Below are positions 1 through 9,515 of a DNA stretch of 64,000 nt, one piece after another. The DNA comes from Fuerstiella marisgermanici (GTDB lineage Bacteria > Planctomycetota > Planctomycetia > Planctomycetales > Planctomycetaceae). Where the stretch lies: assembly GCF_001983935.1 (NCBI RefSeq), contig NZ_CP017641.1, positions 8,296,001 to 8,360,000 on the forward strand, given 5' to 3'. Under the pieces are notes generated by a model. It was not told the origin of the DNA. It did no database searches and was given only the letters and a program-made list of their open reading frames with translations. Position numbers and translations under genes: made by a program. How positions within the stretch are numbered: the first letter of the stretch is position 1; each line of letters opens with the position of its first letter.

Positions 1-93
1 GAAACGAGTCGGGAACTGGCCGAGCAATTTGCTCAGCTTTGCGATATCCTGCAGCGACATGGGACGACCAACCGTGGTTTCCTCGTGAAACAT
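1..93 (-). CDS. Partial hypothetical protein, N-terminus only
   Basis: An open frame on the minus strand starts with ATG at 93 and runs off the left edge after 31 codons (MFHEETTVGRPMSLQ...). A second in-frame ATG lies at 60. I do not recognise the peptide and no ribosome binding site stands close to the first ATG. It is divergent from the sulfatase. With so little sequence this may be chance. Confidence 0.3.
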   Translation of the reverse strand, partial: MFHEETTVGRPMSLQDIAKLSKLLGQFPTRF

Positions 94-156
94 TTTAGCA
101 CACGAAGGGGCGTCCCTTTTTCGACTTCAAGTCAAGTGCGATAACTACCGCACAGC

Positions 157-175
157 TGAAGACTTAAAGTCTTCA
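157..175. repeat. Perfect 9-bp inverted repeat in divergent spacer
   Basis: TGAAGACTT and its complement AAGTCTTCA are separated by one base. It lies between the divergent partial gene and the sulfatase, so it could be an operator or a small hairpin. There is no T-run, so a terminator role is unlikely. Confidence 0.3.
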
Positions 176-240
176 ATCCAGCAGACGTGGCGCTGTCGAG
201 CTAAGCTCACATGGAAATGTGTTCCCGGAGAGTGGTCATC

Positions 241-2007
241 ATGAGAGTTTTGTTTTTGGCGCTGGCCCTGTTCGCAGGCAATCTGTCTGTCGTCGCGTTG
301 GACGTTCGTCCTCCGAATATTGTTCTGCTTTGCACCGATGATCAGGGCTATTGGGACACGGGTGCGACGGGGAATCCGCACATCGAGACGCCGCAGATGG
401 ACCGCATTGCGTCCGAGGGCATGCAGTTGAATCGATACTACGCGGCTCCGGTTTGTGCACCGACTCGAGCGGGTTTGATGACCGGTCGGTACTACCTTCG
501 CACCGGACTCTATAACACGCGATTCGGGGGCGATTCGCTGGGGCTGCAGGAAGTGACGTTGGCTCAGTTGCTGCAGAAAGCCGGTTATCGGACGGGGCTT
601 TTTGGCAAATGGCATCTCGGGAAGTATCCCGACTACCAACCTCAGCGCCGCGGATTTGATGAATTCTTCGGTCACTATCATGGGCACATCGAGCGCTACG
701 AGTTCCCCGATCAACTGCACCACAACGGCCAGCCGGTGGAAGCTCGAGGCTACGTTACGGATCTGTTCACCGACGCGGCCATCGACTTCATGGAAACCGT
801 TGCGCCCACGCAACAGCCGTTCTTCTGCGCGGTAATGTACAACGCTCCGCACTCGCCGTGGGTCCTGGACACTTCGCACTACGGTCAGCCCGAAGGCGAT
901 CGGCTGCTGGATAAGTATCTGAAGAAGGGGCTGCCGCTGCGGGAAGCGAGAATTTACGCCTTGATTGAACGGGTCGATGTCAATCTCGGTCGCCTTCTGA
1001 GCAGTCTGGTTCGGCAGAAGCTGGCGGACGAAACGCTGGTTGTATTCACCAGCGATAACGGCGGCGTCAGCAAGTTCTGGAAGGGCGGTATGAACGGCCA
1101 AAAGGCCAGCACATACGAAGGCGGTGTGCGGGCTCCCTGCTTCGTTCGCTGGCCGAAGCACATCGAACCGGCCACAAAAAGTGATGCTCTGACTTCTCAC
1201 ATCGACTGGTTGCCTACGTTCTGCGAGCTTGCAGGCATCAAGGTGCCCGATGATCGCGCCGTCGACGGTCGCAGTTTGTTGCCAGTGCTGACCGGTCAGA
1301 CAGAGCACCATCACAACTACGTGTACCACACGTGGGACCGGTACACGCCCAATCCTGATCGCCGCTGGGGCATCAGTGACGAACGGTGGAAACTGCTGGG
1401 GCTGTTCGGCAACAGTGCCACGCCGGACCCGACGAAGTGGCGGCTGTTCGATCTGCAGCAGGATCCGGGCGAAACCAAAAACGTAGCCGCCCGGCATCCG
1501 CAAATCGTTCAGCGGTTGCGAGAGGAGTTTGTGCGATGGTTCAACGACGTCACCGCCGGCCAGACGTACGAGCCGGTACCAATTCCCGTTGGAGATGCGG
1601 AACAACCCGTGACCAGTCTTTCTCCCAGCTGGGCGCAGTGGCACGGGAAGAATATTCACTACACGTTTGAAGGCTACGATTGGGACACGATCGACGGATG
1701 GAAGACGCCGGGCGAACGCGCCGAATGGCAGCTCGACATACAGCACTCAGGGCGATATCAGGTTCAGATCAGCTACGGGTGCCGTCCGCAGGACGCCGGA
1801 GGAGTCCTGCAGCTTAAGGTTGCCGGCCAGTCGCTGGACTTCCGGGTGACGCCGACTGCCACCGCCGACCAGTTTCGCTCCGAAACGATTGGCGTGTTCG
1901 ACTTACCCGTCGGCCGAACAATACTTACGGCACGAGTCAAAACCTCTTCTGCTGGGGAATTAATGAATCTCCGCGAAATCCGTCTGGAAAGTCTCGGCGC
2001 CCATTGA
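241..2007 (+). CDS. Secreted sulfatase (formylglycine-dependent arylsulfatase type)
   Basis: The product carries the sulfatase signature C-A-P-T-R (Cys about residue 72), which in this family is oxidised to the catalytic formylglycine, plus the N-terminal metal-binding stretch with the DDQG segment and a later TSDNGG motif. The start at 241 is preferred over an in-frame ATG at 211 because GGAGAG lies about 9 bases upstream and the resulting N-terminus (MRVLFLALALFAG) is a signal peptide. After about residue 480 comes an extra beta-rich domain resembling the carbohydrate-binding-like module often found at the C-terminus of planctomycete sulfatases. The role is probably desulfation of sulfated polysaccharides outside the cytoplasm. 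Substrate cannot be read from the sequence. It stands alone, with no operon partner. Confidence 0.93.
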   Translation: MRVLFLALALFAGNLSVVALDVRPPNIVLLCTDDQGYWDTGATGNPHIETPQMDRIASEGMQLNRYYAAPVCAPTRAGLMTGRYYLRTGLYNTRFGGDSLGLQEVTLAQLLQKAGYRTGLFGKWHLGKYPDYQPQRRGFDEFFGHYHGHIERYEFPDQLHHNGQPVEARGYVTDLFTDAAIDFMETVAPTQQPFFCAVMYNAPHSPWVLDTSHYGQPEGDRLLDKYLKKGLPLREARIYALIERVDVNLGRLLSSLVRQKLADETLVVFTSDNGGVSKFWKGGMNGQKASTYEGGVRAPCFVRWPKHIEPATKSDALTSHIDWLPTFCELAGIKVPDDRAVDGRSLLPVLTGQTEHHHNYVYHTWDRYTPNPDRRWGISDERWKLLGLFGNSATPDPTKWRLFDLQQDPGETKNVAARHPQIVQRLREEFVRWFNDVTAGQTYEPVPIPVGDAEQPVTSLSPSWAQWHGKNIHYTFEGYDWDTIDGWKTPGERAEWQLDIQHSGRYQVQISYGCRPQDAGGVLQLKVAGQSLDFRVTPTATADQFRSETIGVFDLPVGRTILTARVKTSSAGELMNLREIRLESLGAH

Positions 2008-2009
2008 TC

Positions 2010-2506
2010 AGCTGCGGCGCGGACCGCAGAGCCCGCATGCGGCTGCCGATCTGATATTACGGCTCTGGTGCTCGTCATTTTGGCCGTCCGACGGCCGGGG
2101 CAACCAGACACGGCTAGAACTTTTCGACGGGACCGCCACGCAGTCGACCGTGTTCGAATCTCAAGTATCGGAAGAGGTTACATCAACTACGGTGTGTACG
2201 CCCCTGAAGGAGCGACTCAATTCCTACGATGCGTACGCCCCGTCAGTCGATGAAACCAAAGCAGATTCGGACGGACTTCCCAGTGCACAAGGACGGTTCG
2301 TCCTGAGCGCCCACAGAAAATCCCGCACGCTGTCCGTAAACCGTCAAAGCACGCGATCAATCTGACGACACAAATGCCCTGTCGCGCGGACTCGTTTCGA
2401 TTTCTTTGACATTGGCGTCTCCTTAGTGCATTCTGAAGAGTAACTCCGAAGTCCACCGGTCATGCGCTAACGCACACCTACAACGACCACGCCTTGAAGA
2501 GCGGGT
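2010..2506. other. Intergenic stretch without a convincing gene
   Basis: Only short overlapping open frames with no recognisable content. A 7-bp palindrome (GGCCGTC/GACGGCC, about 2083-2097) lacks a T-run. I see no RNA gene or repeat. Confidence 0.5.
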
Positions 2507-3240
2507 TTATGCTCTCCACGCGCCCACTTTCAGGCTGTCAAAGGAGGTGCCGGCCATCTCATGATCGGCTTTGAGCTTCTGCAACATTTCCTCTGCCGCT
2601 CGGCGAAACATCTGCTCGCGGCGGGTGCAGTCAACGCCCGGAAGACCGAAAAAGACCGCTGCTTTCGCATACCGCAGAAATTCGCGAAGCCTGCGGTCTT
2701 TTTGACTGCGGAGGACAGACCGTTTGTCAGCGCAAGTGTGTCCACATGTTGTTGTTGGACGCAGGGCATCACAAGCCGCTCGAACAACCGGAGAAAAGTG
2801 TCCGACGCGTAATATTCAGGGGTTGTGCCGTTCATGTCCAGCAACCGTTTGATCTCCGCGACGGCAGTTTCCAGTGCAGGCCGCCATAGTCCTTCTGACC
2901 ATCTGTTTGCATTGGCAAGGGCAATCATAGGGGCACGTACGGCGTCGCTAATATTGAGGCCTCGCCCAAGATTCACACGAATCCGGCGGGGTGCTTCCAT
3001 GTGGTGCATTTTAGGACGATGTCCATCTGGAAAATGTGTGGTTGCATCAGGGGCCATAAGGTTGGGATTGTGCTGCCGTCTGGGCATAGTCGGAATAGTG
3101 TATTCCATATAGATCCTTTGCGGAGGGCTTCGCAGCGCCGCATCTCGGAGGAATAGAAAGCTGTCTTCCTGAGCTTTCATTTTGCAAAGGCGACGAAATT
3201 CGAAACCGAATTCACTGTTGTCTGCCACGAGTTCCGTGAC
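2507..3240 (-). pseudogene. Decayed tandem copy of the gene at 4873-5643
   Basis: This stretch matches the downstream-copy gene almost codon for codon from ...VTELVADN to ...LKVGAWRA. A T-run reads 5 T at about 2699-2703 but 6 T in the intact copy (about 5052), a one-base loss that changes frame after SSAVKK. The last part again matches the intact copy in another frame, with small indels near 2540. The N-terminal coding part is missing: similarity stops near 3240, right after a shared gttccgtgacg. It is therefore truncated at one end and frameshifted. Function of the family is unknown. Confidence 0.8.
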
Positions 3241-3600
3241 GCATCCGCAGCGCGATCGGTCGCAAGTACCTCGGCACGCTTTGCCTGCATTGAGCACTTA
3301 GCAAACCCCATCGTCCAGTCCAATTCCGCGGCGGCCTCAGGATGGACGGCTTGATACGTCACTGTTCCCGCTGCTTTGTCCCAGTCACGGAACACAATTT
3401 GATTTCGACAACACGGTGTCACGGAATGACTCGCCAATCTCAAATCCCTTCATGCCGAATTTCGTTGCTATCGAACCAGACAGTCATCTCCGGCACGTCT
3501 GTCGAGAAACAATAAATCTTTGGGCTGAGGAAATACGATCGTGTGCAACGTCTCGTTTGGGCGGCAAATTTGGATCAGACCGTCAACAGAATCGCCGTTG
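3241..3600 (-). pseudogene. Fragmented minus-strand coding remnant
   Basis: Three protein-like pieces follow one another in different minus-strand frames: one containing ICRPNETLHTIVFPQPKDLL, one with MTVWFDSNEIRHEG, and one with IVFRDWDKAAGTVTYQAVHP. Adjacent pieces in shifted frames suggest one small gene broken by several frameshifts. It sits between the Stv-like gene and the decayed paralogue. I do not recognise the family, and chance cannot be excluded. Confidence 0.35.
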
Positions 3601-3649
3601 TCCACAAATGATCTCGCTGTCTTCCAGGCCGCTCGAGGTCAAGTGCTCT

Positions 3650-4654
3650 CTATTTCAAGACACACGGCTTCGGCCCCCCTTTGACATAGGGCTCCCACTT
3701 CCCGTGGTCCACCGGGCACCAAACATGCCTGCCGCTTGTCACGACTCGGCAGGCCGCAAAATGAAAAGTGGCATCGACGTAGGCAGGATTGTTAATGAAT
3801 GCGCTAATTGGTGTATCTGTCGTCACCGTTAGAAATCTTCTGTCACCATTGGAATGATTCATCAGTTTCAAGCTGCGCTTCGGGTGCAGCATATAGTCCC
3901 AGATGGTCTCTCCACCGGTCCTTTCTTCCACCGGCGCGGGAAACTGCCGACTGTCAATCAACTGTGCATAATTATTGCCGACTGGGTAGCCATGGCTGGA
4001 GTAGAAACGCATCTTCTGGTTTGTCTTCAGTCTTACCATGGCGAACGGTGTTGGCCAGGAGCCATGTCCGGACAGTATGACGTGCGAGCGTGAAACCTTT
4101 TCAAAGTAGGACTTTTTCGCCGCAAAGGCCTGCTTCGCGCCGGGCGGCGGCCCCGGGGCTGTGACCGATGTTGCGGTGGCTGCAGTCGGTTTCGTAGCCA
4201 GACTTCCGATTGCTGCCTGAAGAGTTGCATCCGAAATGCCGTATGCTGCAGGGGCGACACCCGTTGTCCCCCCGGTCGGAATCGACGGGATAGGTCTGGG
4301 AGCCTGCAGTTGCAGGAGGTAATGGGCAATCCGTCTCTGTAGCTTCGATTCCGACCGCCGCTTGTAGGCAGCCTTCCAGCTCTTAGCGACGGCAGTTGAC
4401 GGCGGTAATGTTGCAGCGAGTTTAGTCAAAATTAATCCTCGAATGGCATGCCGCTGAGACTTTGTTGTGCCGCCCCTGCCAAATCGAGAAAAACCCAGCG
4501 ATAGTGCTTTGCTAATTGTCGCGGCACTGAAGATCGAATCTCCGTTGACGTAGTTGACCAGCAGTTGAACACTGACCTTCGATACGCCCGGTACGCCGGC
4601 TACATAATTCAATGTATCTTGAATGCGATCCTGGTCTGATTTACCCCACGACAT
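3650..4654 (-). CDS. Protein with C-terminal Stv-adhesin-like domain
   Basis: ATG at 4654 is chosen over 4690 because AGGAG stands 6-7 bases upstream. The product is 334 aa. The N-terminal half is basic and helical with a Pro/Thr/Ala linker (about residues 120-185). The C-terminal half contains VILSGHG, a segment of the type FYSSHGYPVGNN, and a conserved DATFHFAACR, which resembles the putative adhesin Stv domain found at the C-termini of predicted effectors and surface proteins. No signal peptide is visible. It lies downstream of the intact unknown gene on the same strand with about 220 bases between them, so co-transcription is possible. The domain call rests on pattern recognition only. 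Confidence 0.6.
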   Translation of the reverse strand: MSWGKSDQDRIQDTLNYVAGVPGVSKVSVQLLVNYVNGDSIFSAATISKALSLGFSRFGRGGTTKSQRHAIRGLILTKLAATLPPSTAVAKSWKAAYKRRSESKLQRRIAHYLLQLQAPRPIPSIPTGGTTGVAPAAYGISDATLQAAIGSLATKPTAATATSVTAPGPPPGAKQAFAAKKSYFEKVSRSHVILSGHGSWPTPFAMVRLKTNQKMRFYSSHGYPVGNNYAQLIDSRQFPAPVEERTGGETIWDYMLHPKRSLKLMNHSNGDRRFLTVTTDTPISAFINNPAYVDATFHFAACRVVTSGRHVWCPVDHGKWEPYVKGGPKPCVLK

Positions 4655-4872
4655 AATTTGCTCCTGTGTGTTGATGGCCAGAACGGCCAACGAGAAAGAA
4701 AATGCACTTGACGGTCAAAATGATCACGAAATGATGGTAGTTGCTTGCTGCGAAACCCACTGCCGAGGCTCGATGCAGACGAATTCCGCATGGCTACAGC
4801 CAGAACGCCCATTCGGTGTTAACGGCGGTGTCTCGGCCCGCGTCACCTTCGAGTACGTCTCGCAGGTCGGGT

Positions 4873-5643
4873 TTATGCTCGCCACGCACCCACTTTCAGG
4901 CTGTCAAAGGTGCCAGGCAGCTCATGATCGGCTTTGAGCTTCTGCAACATTTCCTCTGCCGCTCGGCGAAACATCTGCTCGCGGCGGGTGCACTCAATGT
5001 CCGGAAGACCGAAAAAGACCGATGCTTTCGCATACCGCAGAAATTCGCGAAGCCTGAGGTCTTTTTTGACTGCGGAGGACAGACCGTTTGTCAGCGCAAG
5101 TGTGTCCACATGTTGTTGTTGGACGCAGGGCATCACAAGCCGCTCGAACAACTGCAGAAAAGCGTCCGACGCGTAATATTCACCGGTTGTGCCGTTCATG
5201 TCCAGCAACCGTTTGATATCCGCGACGGCAGTTTCCAGTGCAGGTCGCCATAATCCTTCTGACCATCTGTTTGCATTGGCAAGGGCAATCATAGGGGCAC
5301 GTACGGCGTCGCTAATATTGAGGCCTCGCCCAAGATTCACGCGAACCCGGCGGGGTGTCGCCACGATGTGCGTTTTAGGACGATGTCCAAATGGAAACTG
5401 TGGGGTTGCATCATAGGCTTGAAGGTTGCCTGGGCGCGGCCCTGAGCCCAACGTCGGAATAATATATTCCAGATAGATTCTTTGCGGAGGCCTTCGCCGC
5501 ACGACGTCGTGGAGGAACAGAAAATTGTCTTCCTGAAATTTCATTTTGCAAAGACGACGAAATTCGAAACCGAATTCACCGTTGTCTGCCACGAGTTCCG
5601 TGACGCTCTCAATTTTGAAATACTTGTTGCCAAACCGGATCAT
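4873..5643 (-). CDS. Unknown protein, intact member of a tandem paralogue pair
   Basis: ATG at 5643 (MIRFGNKYFKIES) is preferred over 5709 because a GAAAGG-type site precedes it and the decayed copy shares sequence only with the part downstream. The 256-aa product is rich in charged helices in its C-terminal half (LRYAKASVFFGLPD, EEMLQKLKADHELPG) and has a conserved centre with RRVRVNLGRGLNISD. I do not recognise the family. No signal peptide or membrane segment is visible. It lies directly upstream of the Stv-like gene on the same strand, and a damaged copy lies on the other side of that gene, so the pair brackets it. Confidence 0.7.
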   Translation of the reverse strand: MIRFGNKYFKIESVTELVADNGEFGFEFRRLCKMKFQEDNFLFLHDVVRRRPPQRIYLEYIIPTLGSGPRPGNLQAYDATPQFPFGHRPKTHIVATPRRVRVNLGRGLNISDAVRAPMIALANANRWSEGLWRPALETAVADIKRLLDMNGTTGEYYASDAFLQLFERLVMPCVQQQHVDTLALTNGLSSAVKKDLRLREFLRYAKASVFFGLPDIECTRREQMFRRAAEEMLQKLKADHELPGTFDSLKVGAWRA

Positions 5644-5862
5644 CTTGTGAGCCTTTCTTCTGACTTTTAAGTCTGCCCCGCAAGTTGTGCTGCGAGGCTT
5701 TACGACCATTGGTTCTCCGGCAACAACCAGAAACTAACACTCAACCTGTGAGATTCCGAAAAACTCTGGCGGCTGCCGGCTTTTTGCCGTGTGCCGAACA
5801 TCGCTTTTGGGGAATCAGAGTGAGCAAACGGCCGCCAATTCTCGAACGTTGGATCGAAGCTG

Positions 5863-8328
5863 TCAGCGAGAATCCAATAAGCTGAACACCACAATCCCGT
5901 GGTCAGAGAGCTGTGATTTTGGCAGGAAAAGCAGGCCCGATCCGGATACCAGGTTCATTACGGTTTCGGTGACCAAAACCTCTGAGAATGCTGCGGTTTT
6001 CGACAACTCACCTGCCGTTTCGACAGCCGTTCCCTCAAGCGTCTGCTGGCCGATGTCACACATCCCCGTTTCGACTCCACAGCAAATGCTCATGTCTAAT
6101 CGGTTGGCGAGTTCAACAATGGCGTTCGCCGCGCGAACGGCTCGGGCGGGGCCATCGAACGTCAAAATCGAAGCACGCTCGGCAATCGTCAGGTTCTCAC
6201 CACGGAACAAATCTCGCTGATGCCGAAGCAGTGCACGGAAACGATCCTGCTCGACTTCTGAATCGGCTTCGCTGCGAATGTACAAGACCGTGGCTAACAC
6301 CTTATCTTCGGCGGGAGCTTGTCGCATGCCTGTTAGAAATTCTTCGATGTGGTCCAACATGGTCTGTGAGTCGCCGACAAACGGCAGGTGATCGTCACCC
6401 GGAAGCTCCACGAACTTCGCTCCGGGAATTAAGTCCGCCATGTAGCGGCCTTCTTCTACTCTCAGACAGCGATCTCCTGACCTGTGAAGAACAAGAGTGG
6501 GCACTTGAATTGTGGGCAGAATCGGACGGATATCGATTTGGGCGTTCATTCGAGTCAGCGCCACCGCTGCGCCCGGGCTGGCTCCCATCCGTAGGTAAGT
6601 GGCCCACCACTTGCGGAATTCCTGATCGTTGGCTTTGCTGGGTGCGCGGTCTTCAATGCCAAGGGGGCCGCCCCAGTTGCTCGCGATTTCCTCGAAAAAC
6701 AGATCCCGCTGTTCTGCGGTTGGTCCCCACGGATAGTCTTCCGCCCACAACCTGCGTGCGTAACAACCCATCATCGTGATGGCAATTGCCTTCTGCGGAT
6801 ACGTCGCCGCAAACAGAGCGCACAACGGCCCGCCTTCAGAGACTCCACACAAGACCGCGCGTTCTGATCCGGCAGCGTCCATGACAGCGCGGACATCGTC
6901 CATTCGAGTTTCCAGGGTTGGAAGCTTGTCGACCGGAACTCTGTCAGACAGCCCGGTACCTCGTTTGTCGAATAGAATCAATCGTGAGAAAGTAGCCAGC
7001 CGCGTAAGGAAAGTTGCGAACGCACGGTCTTTCCAAAACCATTCCAGGTGAGACACCCAGCCCATCACAAAGACCATGTCGATCGGACCGTCTCCGACCG
7101 TCTGCCATGCGATGTTGACATCCCCACTGCGCGCATAGCGAATCTCCGGGGCTTCCACGAGTTTGTCTTGCGACGATGGTGCCGTGACGGCAGTTTCCGG
7201 GACTCTGTCTGTGACGGCGGCTGTTGCATGTTTTTTCCACGTCGGCAGCGAACGCTTGTTTGCCAGCTCCTCCGCGACATCTTTGCTTGTTGGCCGATCG
7301 ACAGGATTCTTGCTAAGGCAACGACCGATGAGCTGAATCAGCCACGGAGGGATTTCAGTGTTGCATTCTCCCAGACTCTTGGGAGACCGCGTCAGAATCG
7401 CAGCCATCACGTCGCTGGAAGTCTCCCCTACAAACGGTCGTTCCCCTGCCAGCATCAGGAATAGCACCGAACCATAACTGAACACGTCGCTGCTGATATC
7501 CGAATCCTGACCGCGCGCCTGCTCGGGTGACATGAAGCTAACCGTTCCGACGATTGAACCGGACTCAGAAATCGCAGTTTCATCGGTGGCAGTCGGGATC
7601 GACGAACGAGCCAGACCGAAATCGAGAATCTTAAGCAGGCCGTCATCGCGGATCATCACGTTGTCTGGCTTAAGATCGCGATGCACAATCCCGGCGGCAT
7701 GAGCGGCGGCTAGCCCCTTTGCCAGTTGCCAGGCATAGTCCAATGCTTCATCCAGACTTAGGCTAAGAACGCGCAGCCGCTCTTTCAATGTGAGCCCCAG
7801 CACAAATTCCGTGGCAATAAACGGGGTTCCGTCGGACTCACCGATCTCATAAATCGTCAAAACGTTCGGATGGTTTAAAGAACCAGCAAGTCTTGCTTCA
7901 CGACGAAAACGCTCCAGCCACTGAACATCGGACGCTCGATCCTGGGTTAGCAGTTTAATTGCAACATCGCGGCCAAGCTTGGGGTCCGTGGCTAGAAACA
8001 CGATCCCCATCCCGCCTTGACCAATCTGCTCGCTCACTTCGAACCGCCCGATATAGTCACCCGCTGAATGCGAACGCTCACCAGTTAATGGGCGGAGCAG
8101 GTCACGCCCAACGTTTGTCGGATCGAGCGAGATCGACTTGTCATCCGGCATGAACTTCCGCCATCCGATGGCAGCAGTCGCCGTCAGGTTTTGCAAACGT
8201 TGTTGGCATACAACACAGTGGTTTAAGTGTCGCTCAATGTCGGCCGTTTCAAGTGGCGATTCAAGAAACTCACGGATTGCCGAATCGGGCAGACACCGTT
8301 GGAGCTCGGCTGCCATAAAATGATCCAA
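5863..8328 (-). CDS. Ser/Thr kinase fused to alpha/beta hydrolase and degenerate cyclase domain
   Basis: Four parts can be read. Residues about 30-45 hold an anti-sigma-type zinc motif H-x3-C-x2-C (H34, C38, C41). Residues about 95-350 form a bacterial Hanks kinase: GQGGMG loop, Lys125, HRDLKPDN (216-223), DFG (236-238). Residues about 395-665 form an alpha/beta hydrolase with GVSEG (Ser497), Asp619 and His647, an apparently complete triad. Residues about 675-815 align with the class III nucleotide cyclase domain that often follows this hydrolase type, but the metal-binding FTDIVGST is replaced by YIRSEAD and the GDG segment is lost, so catalysis is unlikely. It follows an ECF sigma gene by 49 bases, so both are probably one operon and the zinc motif may bind that sigma factor. 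No membrane segment is seen. Confidence 0.9.
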   Translation of the reverse strand: MDHFMAAELQRCLPDSAIREFLESPLETADIERHLNHCVVCQQRLQNLTATAAIGWRKFMPDDKSISLDPTNVGRDLLRPLTGERSHSAGDYIGRFEVSEQIGQGGMGIVFLATDPKLGRDVAIKLLTQDRASDVQWLERFRREARLAGSLNHPNVLTIYEIGESDGTPFIATEFVLGLTLKERLRVLSLSLDEALDYAWQLAKGLAAAHAAGIVHRDLKPDNVMIRDDGLLKILDFGLARSSIPTATDETAISESGSIVGTVSFMSPEQARGQDSDISSDVFSYGSVLFLMLAGERPFVGETSSDVMAAILTRSPKSLGECNTEIPPWLIQLIGRCLSKNPVDRPTSKDVAEELANKRSLPTWKKHATAAVTDRVPETAVTAPSSQDKLVEAPEIRYARSGDVNIAWQTVGDGPIDMVFVMGWVSHLEWFWKDRAFATFLTRLATFSRLILFDKRGTGLSDRVPVDKLPTLETRMDDVRAVMDAAGSERAVLCGVSEGGPLCALFAATYPQKAIAITMMGCYARRLWAEDYPWGPTAEQRDLFFEEIASNWGGPLGIEDRAPSKANDQEFRKWWATYLRMGASPGAAVALTRMNAQIDIRPILPTIQVPTLVLHRSGDRCLRVEEGRYMADLIPGAKFVELPGDDHLPFVGDSQTMLDHIEEFLTGMRQAPAEDKVLATVLYIRSEADSEVEQDRFRALLRHQRDLFRGENLTIAERASILTFDGPARAVRAANAIVELANRLDMSICCGVETGMCDIGQQTLEGTAVETAGELSKTAAFSEVLVTETVMNLVSGSGLLFLPKSQLSDHGIVVFSLLDSR

Positions 8329-8377
8329 ATAGTTGGTTGGTACCCGTCATTCGTGCGTCCTGGCGTCAAACTAACAC

Positions 8378-9004
8378 TCAATTTGACTTTTCCACAGGAT
8401 CCTGATCCAGCAATGCAGCCTCTTCGCTCAACATCCTGTCAACTCGCGATTTTGAGACGAAAACCGTCCCCACGGGAATTCCCAGTTGTTCTGCAGCCTC
8501 GGCTCCGCTCAGGTCTTCGAACGTCATCAGACGAAATGCTTCGAACGTCGTTTCTTTGACTCGCCCCCGGACACGTTGAATCGCAAGTTCCAGAATCTCG
8601 CGATTCGCTTCATCGTCGAGTTGTGAAAGCAGGTCGTCCTTCGCTTCAACCGTATCAAGTTTTGTTAGCAACTGCAGACTGCCCGGCACAGCCACGTTTC
8701 GGCTCATCGATCGCAGGTAGTCGGCCCACGCGCGCCACGCAATTGTTTTCAGCCAGCTACGAAACCGGCCTCCGTGGTCATATTCGAACGAACCCATCTG
8801 TTTGGCCAGTTGCAAAAGCACGTTCTGCATAACGTCTCTGGCGTCGGCCTCCTGCAGCCCCCACCGTCGGCACCACCCTTCAATGCGAGGACCGTATCTT
8901 TGAACAAAGCGGATCCATGCCTGGTGTTGCTGAACGTCATCCTTCAAGGCGCAAAGCAAGCTCAGGCTGGTTACCGAATCTGTTGAAGCGTCACGTCTCG
9001 TCAT
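8378..9004 (-). CDS. ECF-type RNA polymerase sigma factor
   Basis: The 208-aa product has region 2 (ARDVMQNVLLQLAKQMGSFE, then FRSWLKTIAWRAWADYLR) and region 4 (FEAFRLMTFEDLSGAEAAEQLGI followed by a helix-turn-helix), joined by a short linker, as in ECF sigma factors. It directs RNA polymerase to a specific promoter set. It is first in a two-gene operon with the kinase-hydrolase fusion, whose N-terminal zinc motif looks like an anti-sigma element. Its target promoters are not visible in the window. Confidence 0.9.
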   Translation of the reverse strand: MTRRDASTDSVTSLSLLCALKDDVQQHQAWIRFVQRYGPRIEGWCRRWGLQEADARDVMQNVLLQLAKQMGSFEYDHGGRFRSWLKTIAWRAWADYLRSMSRNVAVPGSLQLLTKLDTVEAKDDLLSQLDDEANREILELAIQRVRGRVKETTFEAFRLMTFEDLSGAEAAEQLGIPVGTVFVSKSRVDRMLSEEAALLDQDPVEKSN

Positions 9005-9123
9005 GATCTGATTGTACGCCAGGATCCTGCGTCAACATGCCTTACGGCAAAACATCGGAACACAAATATCAATTTTGCTTCCGAATGCTGAATACCCGCC
9101 GCCGTGGCCGGAAATTGTGTGTA

Positions 9124-9392
9124 AGTAGTCGGTTCAGACGGCGGGCCCGTCACCGGAGCCACCATCGCAGCCACAAAACGCCATTTCAATCCCGACTACC
9201 TTTCCGCAACATACAACCGCTCACCTCGCACCGGAACTCACCACGGACGACAACGGCAACTTCGTGTACCGGGGTCTATTCGTCGGAGCCTACACCTTTC
9301 AGATTGAAGCCGCCGGTTACGAATCGAACGAACTGCCACTCATTCCTGCAGGAAAGCACAGTTTGAAGATCGTTCTGACAAAGTTGCACTAA
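9124..9392 (+). pseudogene. Remnant of a carboxypeptidase-regulatory-like domain protein
   Basis: In one frame (9125 onwards) the sequence reads GSDGGPVTGATIAATKRHF, and in the next it reads TTDDNGNFVYRGLFVGAYTF... up to a TAA at 9390-9392. Together they make the typical beta-sandwich module with DGxPVxGA and DxxGxFxxxxLxxGxYxF motifs found in small planctomycete lipoproteins. The two halves are in different frames and the front is cut by stops, so the gene is broken. A strong terminator follows it on the same strand. Confidence 0.45.
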
Positions 9393-9482
9393 TAATCCAT
9401 GTGCTTATCCCCGAGTGGCGTCGAACAACCAACCTTCGGCTTCGGAAACCAATGACGTTTCCTTATGTGTTGCCGATGCTGG

Positions 9483-9515
9483 CAGAAGCCCCGGTTTTCC
9501 GGGGCTTCTGTTTTT
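9483..9515 (+). terminator. Rho-independent terminator
   Basis: A perfect 12-bp stem (CAGAAGCCCCGG and its complement) with a TTTT loop is followed at once by TTTTT. The T-run fits plus-strand transcription. The only plus-strand gene upstream is the decayed regulatory-like remnant, so the terminator probably outlived its gene. Confidence 0.85.

Noticed and set aside
145..1746. A 533-codon minus-strand frame
   Set aside because: Antisense to the sulfatase, which has a signature motif, ribosome binding site and signal peptide; the minus frame has none.
2083..2097. Palindrome GGCCGTC-C-GACGGCC behind the sulfatase as terminator
   Set aside because: It is short and lacks a T-run.
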